From contig DEIK01000040.1 in NCBI GenBank assembly GCA_002352425.1, positions 1 to 26,391 on the forward strand: a DNA stretch of 26,391 nt, read 5' to 3'. Below, piece by piece: positions 1-5,984 of the stretch. Each line of letters starts with the position of its first letter. Position 1 is the first letter of the stretch. Below the pieces are notes generated by a model. It saw nothing but the letters and a program-made list of their open reading frames with translations. It was not told the origin of the DNA and ran no database searches. The position numbers and the translations under genes are program-made. Source of the stretch: Rhodobacteraceae bacterium UBA2776 (GTDB lineage: Bacteria; Pseudomonadota; Alphaproteobacteria; Rhodobacterales; Rhodobacteraceae).

Positions 1-45
1 GCGCTTGAACCGAAGCGGGTGAAGTTTAAGAAGTTTGTGAGGTAA
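1..45 (+). CDS. C-terminal end of an unidentified protein (partial)
   Basis: An open frame enters from the left edge and ends at TAA 43-45. The 14 residues seen are ALEPKRVKFKKFVR, very basic with five Lys/Arg in the last nine. A perfect hairpin begins two bases after the stop, which fits a real gene end. The tail is too short to assign a family. A nucleic-acid-binding protein would suit the charge, but that is a guess. Confidence 0.5.
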   Translation, partial: ALEPKRVKFKKFVR

Positions 46-46
46 C

Positions 47-68
47 CGGCGGACCACTTGGTCCGCCG
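47..68 (+). terminator. Hairpin just after the partial gene
   Basis: Perfect 9-bp inverted repeat CGGCGGACC (47-55) and GGTCCGCCG (60-68) with a 4-nt loop ACTT. It starts two bases after the TAA. No T-tract follows, so it may be a weak or Rho-assisted terminator or an mRNA 3'-end stabiliser. Confidence 0.55.
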
Positions 69-69
69 A

Positions 70-106
70 GTGCGTGGCAGCGATTGCAAAGCAATCGCGT
101 ACGCAC
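70..106. other. Second hairpin next to the terminator
   Basis: GCGATTGC (80-87) and GCAATCGC (91-98) pair around an AAA loop, and GTGCGT (70-75) pairs with ACGCAC (101-106) outside it, with a small internal loop. No U-run follows on either strand. With the hairpin at 47-68 it forms a tandem pair. It may end transcription or mark the start of the structured region to its right. Confidence 0.5.
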
Positions 107-410
107 CCCTTGAAATTACAGACCGACAACCCCATATATCGTATACGGATAGGCTGGTCGCGCTTTGAATTTATGTGGCTGCCTGTTCTAGCGCTTAGCG
201 GTGCTATGTCGAACCCTAGCCGGGGGAGGCTAAGGCGATTACCCGCTGGAACCCTGACGGGACGTTAGGGCAATCTGGTGAAGTGCTCGTCGAAATGGTT
301 GCTCCAAGTGATCATAGGAGCTGACCGAGCCGCCGTTATAAGGGCGGGGTATAAATACTGAGTGTACTTTAACACTCATCCGGATGAGTACCGCACAAGG
401 CTTTAACCAA
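107..410 (+). other. Structured non-coding stretch, candidate RNA gene or long leader
   Basis: About 300 bases hold no credible long ORF but a succession of hairpins: GTTC-TAGC/GCTA-GAAC (185-192 with 203-214), CCTAGCC/GGCTAAGG (215-235), CCCTGACG-GGA-CGTTAGGG (252-270, one G-U pair), a long arm at 285-330 (GGT-GCTCC with GGAGC-ACC inside GCTC/GAGC), CCGCC/GGCGG (330-347), and two overlapping hairpins at 360-389. A possible promoter lies at 112-136: TTGAAA, then CATATA 17 bases on. The next terminator is at 512-534, so a transcript of roughly 385 nt is possible. I looked for signatures of tmRNA, RNase P, SRP RNA, 6S RNA and common riboswitches and recognised none. It could be a new RNA, the leader of the micro-ORF at 411, or a decayed region. 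Confidence 0.4.
374..389. promoter_or_regulatory. Perfect 16-bp palindrome overlapping a second hairpin
   Basis: ACTCATCCGGATGAGT is a perfect palindrome. Its left part also forms the 3' arm of another hairpin, GAGTGT (360-365) with ACACTC (372-377), so the two structures exclude each other in RNA. As DNA it could be an operator for a dimeric regulator just upstream of the micro-ORF at 411. The binding factor is unknown. Confidence 0.4.
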
Positions 411-506
411 ATGCGTTTTTCATTCAAATTGGAAGGGAGAGTAAAATATGGCGACGTTATCGGAACCATTGCACTCTTACTGACAGTTATTGGGTTACTC
501 CTGTAA
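411..506 (+). CDS. Putative 31-residue membrane peptide
   Basis: ATG at 411 opens a 31-codon frame ending at TAA 504-506. The N-terminal half is basic (MRFSFKLEGRVKYGD) and the rest is a run of hydrophobic residues (VIGTIALLLTVIGLLL) long enough for one membrane helix. A weak AAGG lies about 10 bases before the ATG. A much better ribosome site, GGAAGGGAGAG (431-441), lies inside the frame and serves a different 11-residue ORF at 448-483 (MATLSEPLHSY). The terminator at 512 follows at once, so this is the last item of its transcript. Small size, basic head and hydrophobic tail resemble small regulatory membrane proteins and type I toxins in general form only. I do not recognise a family, and the frame could be chance. 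Confidence 0.35.
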   Translation: MRFSFKLEGRVKYGDVIGTIALLLTVIGLLL

Positions 507-511
507 ATGTC

Positions 512-534
512 GGGCGGTCTTCGGGCCGCCCTTT
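512..534 (+). terminator. Rho-independent terminator with UUCG loop
   Basis: GGGCGGTC (512-519) pairs with GGCCGCCC (524-531), one G-U pair, around TTCG and is followed by TTT. This is a textbook tetraloop terminator. It ends whatever is transcribed from 107-506 and separates it from the TusE-like gene at 626. Confidence 0.85.
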
Positions 535-625
535 CATATTGCCCCAACTTGACCCACATCAAAGACACCCCCACGCACCCCCCTATCCTTACCCAAACCC
601 AATACCCACGGATCAAGGACAGCCC

Positions 626-994
626 ATGCGCACGCTACCGGACAAGATCATTGAACTCACCCTGCCCTCCGGTGCCAAGGTCAACGTCGATGCCAACGGC
701 TACCTCACGGATCAACACGACTGGACGCCGGAGTTCACCGAATACCGCGCTGCGGTCGAGGGCATCACCCTGACCCCGCTGCACCTTGAAGTCCTCAAAT
801 TCATCCGCGGCTCCGAACAAGCAAAAGGCGTCATGCCCGACGTGCGCTTCGTGTTCAAATACCTCGCCAAACGCGACAACCTGAATAAAGCCGCCTCCAA
901 AGCCGCCCTCTACGCCCTGTTCCCCTACGGCTACACCGGCCAAGCCATCAAAATGGCCGGCATGAAACAACCCCGCGCATGGTCCACGGGCTGA
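626..994 (+). CDS. TusE/DsrC-family protein lacking the active cysteines
   Basis: A 122-residue protein of the TusE/DsrC/DsvC fold, recognised by the N-terminal hairpin and DANGYL segment (about 22-27), the W-T-P-E-F region and the C-terminal arm ending AGMKQPRAWSTG. In TusE (tRNA 2-thiouridine sulfur relay) and DsrC (sulfite reductase partner) the C-terminal arm carries one or two catalytic cysteines. Here the positions read AIKMAG and RAWSTG, and the whole protein has no cysteine, so it cannot carry sulfur the usual way. Cysteine-free relatives have been proposed to be regulatory. The start at 626 has AAGGA (615-619) six bases upstream; the frame runs on to 539, but that extension is proline-rich and has no ribosome site. 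It stands alone between terminators. Family certain, function uncertain. Confidence 0.88.
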   Translation: MRTLPDKIIELTLPSGAKVNVDANGYLTDQHDWTPEFTEYRAAVEGITLTPLHLEVLKFIRGSEQAKGVMPDVRFVFKYLAKRDNLNKAASKAALYALFPYGYTGQAIKMAGMKQPRAWSTG

Positions 995-1120
995 TTTTCT
1001 TCTTTTCCAGTGCAATTTGCATTTTCAAGAAACAGAATTCACCCCAAGAGTGGGCGAATTCCGTTACTCAATTCTTTTATAATGCAAAACGCACGAAATA
1101 TCAGCGCCGCAGGCACACTT

Positions 1121-1144
1121 AATAATAAAGCAGCCCGCAGGGCT
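1121..1144 (-). terminator. Terminator after trxC
   Basis: On the minus strand AGCCC-TGC-GGGCT (1144-1132) is followed by GCTTTATTATT. The short 5-bp stem lies five bases past the trxC stop. It is modest in strength, but position and U-rich tail fit. Confidence 0.55.
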
Positions 1145-1148
1145 TCCG

Positions 1149-1583
1149 TTAAGCTGACTTCGCCACCCAAGCCTGTATCTGCGGCGATTGCATCGCACCG
1201 GATTGCCGCGCCACCTCGCGCCCGCCCTTGAACAGCGCCATCGTCGGAATCCCGCGAATGTTATAGCGTTGCGAGGCTTTGGGATGCGCCTCGGTATTGA
1301 TCTTGGCAAACCGCACATGCGGCTCCATCTTTTCGGCGGCCATCATGAACTGAGGCGCCATCATCCGGCATGGCCCGCACCACGGCGCCCAGAAATCCAC
1401 CACCAACGGCACGTCGTCATTCTTCGCCGCCTTGGCCAGTATCACCAGATCAATCTCGGCCACCTTGCCGGTGATCAACCACGCACCACACTTGCCGCAC
1501 TTGGGCCGGTCACCAATTTTGTCCGCTGGGAACCGCCCAACAGCGCCACATTCCAGACAGGTGCATTTCAATGGTTTGCTCAT
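1149..1583 (-). CDS. trxC: Thioredoxin 2 with N-terminal zinc finger
   Basis: A 144-residue cytoplasmic disulfide reductase. The N-terminal part carries two zinc-binding CxxC pairs (C9-C12 and C29-C32), the mark of thioredoxin 2. The thioredoxin fold follows with active site WCGPC (68-72) and the cis-proline in GIPT (P113). Length matches TrxC. The start at 1583 is preceded by ACGGAG eight bases upstream; the longer frame to 1604 has no ribosome site. It is the last gene of a minus-strand run with hsp20, a DUF1150 gene and a PhzF-like gene, after a 58-base gap holding two hairpins, and has a terminator just downstream. In E. coli trxC belongs to the oxidative-stress (OxyR) response. Here the neighbours suggest a stress role, but no OxyR site is visible. 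Confidence 0.93.
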   Translation of the reverse strand: MSKPLKCTCLECGAVGRFPADKIGDRPKCGKCGAWLITGKVAEIDLVILAKAAKNDDVPLVVDFWAPWCGPCRMMAPQFMMAAEKMEPHVRFAKINTEAHPKASQRYNIRGIPTMALFKGGREVARQSGAMQSPQIQAWVAKSA

Positions 1584-1606
1584 TTTAATAACTCCGTAAA
1601 TCACTC

Positions 1607-1643
1607 GTTGGCCAATATATAGGCCAACAATCCAAAGATTGTT
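1607..1643 (-). promoter_or_regulatory. Overlapping hairpins between phzF-like gene and trxC
   Basis: Two perfect 7-bp hairpins share bases: AACAATC/GATTGTT (1626-1632 with 1637-1643) overlaps the phzF-like stop codon, and GTTGGCC/GGCCAAC (1607-1613 with 1622-1628) comes next. They share 1626-1628, so both cannot form fully. No U-run follows. They may protect the upstream message end, cause partial termination or adjust trxC expression. Confidence 0.45.
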
Positions 1644-2523
1644 ACAGCGCCAATTCGCCGCGCATCAACACAACGCCCTGCCCGCCAACCTTTACGCCCG
1701 TTGGTGCTTCGCGCGGGCCCAAAACCTCGACCTGTGCCGTTCCCGGACGCCCCAACCCGTGGCCCTGCTCGGCCACAAATGAAGCTTTTTCGATCAAACC
1801 GTGGTGCCACAAATAGGCAGCCATACAGCCGGTCGCCGAGCCCGTAAAGGGATCCTCGGCAGGCATCGGCGGCGGCAGCAGCAGCCGCGAAAACGTGTCG
1901 CCTGCTTCACTTGCGCCCTCACGGACCACCAAAAACGGCTCCATCGCCTTGTCTTCACCCAGCCCGCGCGCCGCGTGATAGGCCTCAAGTTTGCTCAAAT
2001 CCAACGTCGCACGATGCAACGCATCCATGTCCCGCAACACCGCAATCACAAACGGCGTTCCGGTTGAAACCGTTTGCGGCACCCCGACAAAGTCTGCGAC
2101 CGACAACCCGTAGATCGCGGCAATCTCGGCGGGCTCAATCAGCGCACCAAATGTCGGCGCCATTTGGGTCATGGTAATCACACCATCCGTCACCGATATC
2201 GGCAAAACCCCTGCCCCGACTTCAAGTGTAAACTCCGCCCGTCCGCCAACCAGTGGCACCAATCCGCGGTCCAACAACGACGTCACCGTGGCAATGGTTG
2301 GGTGACCTGCCATCAAGATTTCCTGATGGGCCACATAGTAGCGCGCGCCGAAATCGGCCACGTCAGAACCCACCAGATAAGCGCATTCCGACAAAGAGGT
2401 TTCTTTGACCAAAGCCAAGCGTTGCGCCACATCAAGCCCATCCGCTCCATGCACCACCGCACAGGCATTTCCACCAAAGGGCTGCGTTGTGAACGCATCA
2501 ACCCAGTCAAATTCATAGGTCAT
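1642..2523 (-). CDS. PhzF-family isomerase-like protein
   Basis: A 293-residue member of the PhzF/diaminopimelate-epimerase-fold family. The N-terminal signature VDAFTTQPFGGNACAV (8-23), the catalytic glutamate in ETSLSE (E46), the GHP motif (73-75) and the second-half motif DPFTGSATG (224-232) are all present. True PhzF isomerises DHHA in phenazine synthesis. There are no other phenazine genes here, so this is a generic family member of unknown substrate. Its ATG overlaps the stop of the upstream DUF1150 gene by one base (TAATG), which implies translational coupling. Length is typical and no part appears missing. The link with hsp20 and trxC suggests a metabolite-repair or stress role, which is inference. 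Confidence 0.9.
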   Translation of the reverse strand: MTYEFDWVDAFTTQPFGGNACAVVHGADGLDVAQRLALVKETSLSECAYLVGSDVADFGARYYVAHQEILMAGHPTIATVTSLLDRGLVPLVGGRAEFTLEVGAGVLPISVTDGVITMTQMAPTFGALIEPAEIAAIYGLSVADFVGVPQTVSTGTPFVIAVLRDMDALHRATLDLSKLEAYHAARGLGEDKAMEPFLVVREGASEAGDTFSRLLLPPPMPAEDPFTGSATGCMAAYLWHHGLIEKASFVAEQGHGLGRPGTAQVEVLGPREAPTGVKVGGQGVVLMRGELAL

Positions 2524-2750
2524 TAGTGTACAGCCACTGGCGCCAGATCGTTCTGGCGGGCCAACATAAAGGCAAGGTTGCGATCTTTCACAAAAGCCAG
2601 TTCTTCACCCGCTTCGGTACACACCGCATAAAGCTGCTTGGTATCACCAGCCTCATCGCGGACCTCTTGGGGCAGCTCGGCCACATTCACTGATTTGATG
2701 TAAACAATGTTGCTTTTCACATCGGTTCCAAATTCAAATGGTGTCTTCAT
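2523..2750 (-). CDS. DUF1150-family small protein
   Basis: A 75-residue acidic protein that I recognise as DUF1150, a small family largely confined to alphaproteobacteria and often next to hsp20. No motif of known chemistry is visible. It has one cysteine (in YAVCTEAG), no signal peptide and no membrane segment, so it is likely cytoplasmic. AAGGAG lies eight bases before the ATG. The gene starts 14 bases after the hsp20 stop and overlaps the phzF-like start by one base, so it is clearly inside one operon. Co-expression with a small heat-shock protein suggests a helper role in proteostasis, but this is untested. Confidence 0.85.
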   Translation of the reverse strand: MKTPFEFGTDVKSNIVYIKSVNVAELPQEVRDEAGDTKQLYAVCTEAGEELAFVKDRNLAFMLARQNDLAPVAVH

Positions 2751-2764
2751 AGCGCGCTCCTTTT

Positions 2765-3178
2765 CTACTTCTTGGTGATCGAAATGGTCTGAACAATGGA
2801 TTGTGGTGTGGCCCGTTCCAGATCAATGTGCAGCAGGCCATTTTCCATCGCCGCCTCACCGACTTCGACCCCGTCGGCCAGAACAAAACTTTTCTGAAAC
2901 TGTCGTGCCGCGATGCCACGATGCAAAAACACACGCTCCTCATCCTCGACCGTTTGACGACCGCGCACCATCAATTGGCGGTCCTCAACCGTGAGCGACA
3001 GGTCATCTTGCGAAAATCCCGCCACAGCCAATGTGATGCGAAAACTGTTTTCGCTGGTTTGTTCAATATTATAAGGTGGGTAGCCGTCATTTCCGGCCTT
3101 TGCCGTGCGCTCCATCAGTCGTTCCAACTGATCAAATCCCAGCAAAAACGGGTGCGTGCTTAGCGTCATTTTCGTCAT
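2765..3178 (-). CDS. Small heat-shock protein, Hsp20 family
   Basis: A 137-residue ATP-independent holdase chaperone of the IbpA type. The alpha-crystallin domain spans about residues 34-128: YNIEQTSENSFRITLAVAGF begins it, and the hallmark A-x-x-x-N-G-L-L (in AAMENGLLHIDL) lies near its end. A short hydrophobic N-terminal arm (HPFLLGFDQLERLM) precedes it. I chose the ATG at 3178 because AAGGAC lies seven bases upstream; the longer frame to 3235 has no ribosome site, and the ATG at 3184 touches the AAGGAC. A sigma-32-like promoter at 3244-3272 would place the transcript start about 60 bases before the ATG. First gene of the hsp20-DUF1150-phzF-trxC run. Clients are unfolded cytoplasmic proteins. 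Confidence 0.93.
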   Translation of the reverse strand: MTKMTLSTHPFLLGFDQLERLMERTAKAGNDGYPPYNIEQTSENSFRITLAVAGFSQDDLSLTVEDRQLMVRGRQTVEDEERVFLHRGIAARQFQKSFVLADGVEVGEAAMENGLLHIDLERATPQSIVQTISITKK

Positions 3179-3243
3179 CAACATGTCCTTTGTTAAGCGA
3201 CAGTTTCGTGCAGGCCCCATCCATGGCGACCCCATCTGTTAAT

Positions 3244-3272
3244 ATATGGGAAACCATTGGCCATTCTACAAG
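3244..3272 (-). promoter_or_regulatory. Heat-shock (RpoH/sigma-32-like) promoter of hsp20
   Basis: Read on the minus strand: CTTGTAG (3272-3266), 15 bases, then CCCATAT (3250-3244). The sigma-32 consensus is CTTGAAA, 11-16 bases, CCCATNT. The -10 matches fully and the -35 at five of seven. The position, 66 bases before the hsp20 start, is right for the gene. Confidence 0.7.
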
Positions 3273-3362
3273 GGACTCCGGTGCTTCAAACCCTTCCCGC
3301 AGAAGGGCAAACAGGCTATTCATACCTCAAGACACCCCGACTCATTAGGTATATGCACCCCC

Positions 3363-3581
3363 ATGGAAACCCCGAACAATATGGATCACGACGCCGTTCA
3401 GCGCGTCAAGCTTGAGGTACTGCGCCGCGAGCACCGTGATTTGGACGATGCCATTCATGCGTTGGAGCAGGTCCGGTTGGGGGATCAATTGACCGTCCGG
3501 CGCCTAAAAACCAAAAAACTGCGGTTGAAAGACCAGATCGCCGCAATCGAGGATGACCTGACCCCCGATATTATTGCGTGA
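3363..3581 (+). CDS. YdcH/DUF465-family small coiled protein
   Basis: A 72-residue, highly charged, helical protein. The pattern RVKLEVLRREHRDLDDAI then LTVRRLKTKKLRLKDQIAAIE matches the YdcH/DUF465 family (two helices; ends in K-x-K-K-L-x-L-K-D-x-I). No biochemical function is established for the family. Both ATG 3363 and ATG 3381 are possible starts; neither has a good ribosome site, and the shorter start would give a protein beginning MDHDAV. It precedes purE by 74 bases on the same strand and may share transcription, although a promoter candidate lies in that gap. Confidence 0.8.
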   Translation: METPNNMDHDAVQRVKLEVLRREHRDLDDAIHALEQVRLGDQLTVRRLKTKKLRLKDQIAAIEDDLTPDIIA

Positions 3582-3586
3582 CATGA

Positions 3587-3614
3587 TTGCGTGGTGGGGC
3601 ACAATGGGTATAGT
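3587..3614 (+). promoter_or_regulatory. Candidate promoter for purEK
   Basis: TTGCGT (3587-3592), 16 bases, TATAGT (3609-3614), ending 41 bases before the purE ATG. The -10 matches the vegetative consensus at five of six; the -35 matches only at TTG. Confidence 0.35.
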
Positions 3615-3655
3615 GCGCGCTCGGATCAAGAAGCCGGATCATCAAGGATACCACA

Positions 3656-4144
3656 ATGACGGACGTTAAAATCGGCATCATAATGGGCAGCCAGTCGGAC
3701 TGGCCCACCATGAAAGAAGCGGCCAATATTCTGGACGAATTGGGCATCGCCTATGAGACGAAAATCGTTTCGGCACATCGCACGCCAGATCGTTTGTGGG
3801 CCTACGGCAAAACGGCAGCCGATCGCGGCTTGCAGGTGATCATCGCAGGGGCTGGCGGGGCTGCACATTTGCCCGGCATGATGGCCAGCAAAACCCGTTT
3901 GCCTGTGGTTGGCGTCCCAGTGCAGACCAAGGCGCTATCAGGGGTCGACAGCCTTTATTCCATCGTGCAAATGCCCAAGGGCTTTCCCGTGGCAACCATG
4001 GCGATTGGCGCGGCTGGGGCTGCCAATGCGGGCTTGATGGCCGCGGGTATCCTCGCGCTGAATGACGCGGCCCTTGCGGTACGTCTTGACGCATGGCGCG
4101 CCGCCCTTTCTGCCTCAATTCCGGATGAGCCATCAGATGACTAA
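3656..4144 (+). CDS. purE: N5-carboxyaminoimidazole ribonucleotide mutase
   Basis: A 162-residue class I PurE that converts N5-CAIR to CAIR in purine synthesis. The motifs are intact: GSQSDWPTM (11-19), SAHRTPDR (39-46) with active His41, and GAGGAAHLPGM (65-75). It assembles as an octamer in the cytoplasm. AAGGA precedes the ATG. The end overlaps the purK start by eight bases (ATGACTAA), so the two are translationally coupled. PurK makes the substrate of PurE, so the pair covers consecutive steps. Confidence 0.97.
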   Translation: MTDVKIGIIMGSQSDWPTMKEAANILDELGIAYETKIVSAHRTPDRLWAYGKTAADRGLQVIIAGAGGAAHLPGMMASKTRLPVVGVPVQTKALSGVDSLYSIVQMPKGFPVATMAIGAAGAANAGLMAAGILALNDAALAVRLDAWRAALSASIPDEPSDD

Positions 4145-5204
4145 TCCTCTGCCGCAAGGCGCAACCATCGGTATTCTGGGCGGCGGCCAACTGGGGCGCA
4201 TGCTCTCGGTTGCGGCGTCACGTCTTGGCCTCAAAACCCATATATTTGAGCCCGGTGCAAACCCGCCTGCGGGTCATGTCGCAGATCAAATCACCACGGC
4301 ATCCTATGACGATGTGGCCGCCCTGACAGGTTTTGCGGCAACGGTTGATGTCATTACCTACGAGTTTGAAAACATCCCGACCTCGGCGCTTGATACGCTT
4401 GAGGCGCTCAAACCGATCCACCCGAACCGACGTGCTTTGGCGACTTCGCAAGATCGGCTCGTTGAGAAAGAGTTCCTGCAATCCTTGGGCCTGAACACCG
4501 CCCCCTTTGCCTCCGTTGACACGTTGGATGATCTGACGGCTGCCATTTCCTCTGTCGGCACGCCTGCGATCCTGAAAACGCGCCGTTTTGGCTATGACGG
4601 CAAGGGCCAGGCCCGCCTTATGACGCCCGATGACACCGCCACAGCCCACGCTGATATGGCGGGCGCCCCCAGCTTGCTGGAGGGTTTCGTAGATTTCAGC
4701 CATGAGGTTTCCGTCATCGCGGCCCGTGGCCAACAAGGGGACATCGCCTGTTTTGACCCCGGCGAAAATGTCCACATCAACGGCATTCTTCACACCACCA
4801 CTGTGCCCGCGAACCTAAGCAAAGGTCAAAGCACCGATGCTGTTTTGCTGGCGGCGCGCATCCTGAATGAGCTGGATTACGTCGGTGTCATGGGGGTCGA
4901 ACTGTTCGTCACACCGCAAGGGTTGATCGTGAACGAGTTCGCCCCACGGGTGCATAACTCGGGCCATTGGACCCAGAATGGCTGTGTGGTTGACCAGTTT
5001 GAACAACATATCCGCGCCGTGGCAGGTTGGCCCCTGAATGAGGGCAAACGCCACAGCGACATCACTATGGAAAACCTAATTGGCGATGATATGGACAGGG
5101 TTGCGACGCTGGCGTCAGAGCCCAACACCGCCCTGCATCTTTACGGAAAAGACGAGGTCAAACACGGCCGGAAAATGGGCCATGTCAACCGGATCACCGG
5201 CTGA
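4137..5204 (+). CDS. purK: N5-carboxyaminoimidazole ribonucleotide synthase
   Basis: A 355-residue ATP-grasp enzyme that carboxylates AIR to N5-CAIR using ATP and bicarbonate. The N-terminal nucleotide-fold motif GGGQLGRM, the central KTRRFGYDGKGQ segment and the C-terminal VNEFAPRVHNSGHWT motif are typical. I chose ATG 4137 (MTNPLPQGA) because it couples to the purE stop and GGATGAG lies upstream; the longer frame back to 4062 lies inside purE. ATG 4125 is a second option. It ends four bases from the convergent lipase-like gene, and I see no clear terminator between them. Confidence 0.96.
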   Translation: MTNPLPQGATIGILGGGQLGRMLSVAASRLGLKTHIFEPGANPPAGHVADQITTASYDDVAALTGFAATVDVITYEFENIPTSALDTLEALKPIHPNRRALATSQDRLVEKEFLQSLGLNTAPFASVDTLDDLTAAISSVGTPAILKTRRFGYDGKGQARLMTPDDTATAHADMAGAPSLLEGFVDFSHEVSVIAARGQQGDIACFDPGENVHINGILHTTTVPANLSKGQSTDAVLLAARILNELDYVGVMGVELFVTPQGLIVNEFAPRVHNSGHWTQNGCVVDQFEQHIRAVAGWPLNEGKRHSDITMENLIGDDMDRVATLASEPNTALHLYGKDEVKHGRKMGHVNRITG

Positions 5205-5208
5205 CTCT

Positions 5209-5931
5209 TTACTCAAAGCTCAATCGCACGGCATCCGCATAGCCCAGATCATGGTCAAACGCGCCATCCGCCAAAAACAATTTTACTTGCGCGATCACCA
5301 GCGGATTGTTCATCATATAGGTATGCGTCACGGGCAGTGTGATGTGGTCCACCATGCCCTCCAAACGGGTTGCTTCCACGGAAACCTTGCCATCATCCGC
5401 CCCGCTTAACATCGCGGAATACAGCGGGTTTAGCGAGCGGTTCCCAGCGATCACACCCAGTTCAAACCCGGCCGCGCCGATCCGGTTGGGTGCGCTGCCA
5501 TCATCCGTGCCCAGCTCCATACCAGCCGGTCCGTTGATCAGTTTGAACAACTCCCAATCGCCCAGCGCATCCACCAGTTCAGAGCCTTGATTGGGTGGGC
5601 CCATCATCACCACGCGGCCAATCCGCTCGTTGTCATTTTGTGCCAAATACATCCGTACCAAAATGCCGCCCATCGAATGGGTGACGAAATCGACATGCGC
5701 ATCACCACAACCGGCAACCGCGTCGGGTAGATCCTGCAAGACCAAGTCGTCCAACGGCTCACTGGTCGAGGGGTATGAAACATTCACGACATCATATCCG
5801 GCATGGGACAGGGTCTGTTCCATCACCAACATCGAGGCGTCACTGCGGGCCAAGCCATGCACCAGAACAACGCAATCAGCCATGGCGGCGGCGGGGAGCA
5901 AAAGGGCGATCAGGGTGGCAATCATTTTCAT
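5209..5931 (-). CDS. Secreted lipase-like alpha/beta hydrolase
   Basis: A 240-residue protein with a Sec signal peptide (MKMIATLIALLLPAAAMA, cut before DC). The mature part begins with the oxyanion strand VVLVHG (21-26), then a nucleophile elbow in DFVTHSMGG (Ser86), where threonine replaces the usual first glycine of G-x-S-x-G, as in some bacterial lipases. Likely acid and base are in GADDGKV and PVTHTY near the C-terminus. It should act on esters in the periplasm or outside; the substrate is unknown. The frame stays open upstream to 6672, but that part is antisense-like shadow of the transporter gene. The start at 5931 has only a weak ribosome site, so ATG 5925 is also possible. It follows the transporter gene by 53 bases. 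Confidence 0.87.
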   Translation of the reverse strand: MKMIATLIALLLPAAAMADCVVLVHGLARSDASMLVMEQTLSHAGYDVVNVSYPSTSEPLDDLVLQDLPDAVAGCGDAHVDFVTHSMGGILVRMYLAQNDNERIGRVVMMGPPNQGSELVDALGDWELFKLINGPAGMELGTDDGSAPNRIGAAGFELGVIAGNRSLNPLYSAMLSGADDGKVSVEATRLEGMVDHITLPVTHTYMMNNPLVIAQVKLFLADGAFDHDLGYADAVRLSFE

Positions 5932-5984
5932 ATCTTGTAGATAGAATTTCTGATCGGCAATTGCGAGGTCTGGATTCCCTGACC

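Noticed and set aside
74..268. 64-residue plus-strand frame starting in the hairpin at 70-106
   Set aside because: The start lies inside a stem, there is no ribosome site, and the protein has no family likeness. The hairpins explain the sequence better.
275..298. Hammerhead-ribozyme-like core (CTGGTGA ... CGAAA)
   Set aside because: One invariant core base differs and the segment between cannot form stem II, so the resemblance is chance.
107..534. tmRNA gene
   Set aside because: Length fits, but I found no tag sequence of the ANDN type and no proper tRNA-like ends on either strand.
239..616. 125-residue minus-strand frame over the structured region
   Set aside because: It runs through the terminator at 512-534 and the micro-ORF, and the protein looks random.
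1642..2523. Phenazine biosynthesis cluster
   Set aside because: Only a PhzF-fold protein is present. Single PhzF homologues are common in bacteria that make no phenazine.
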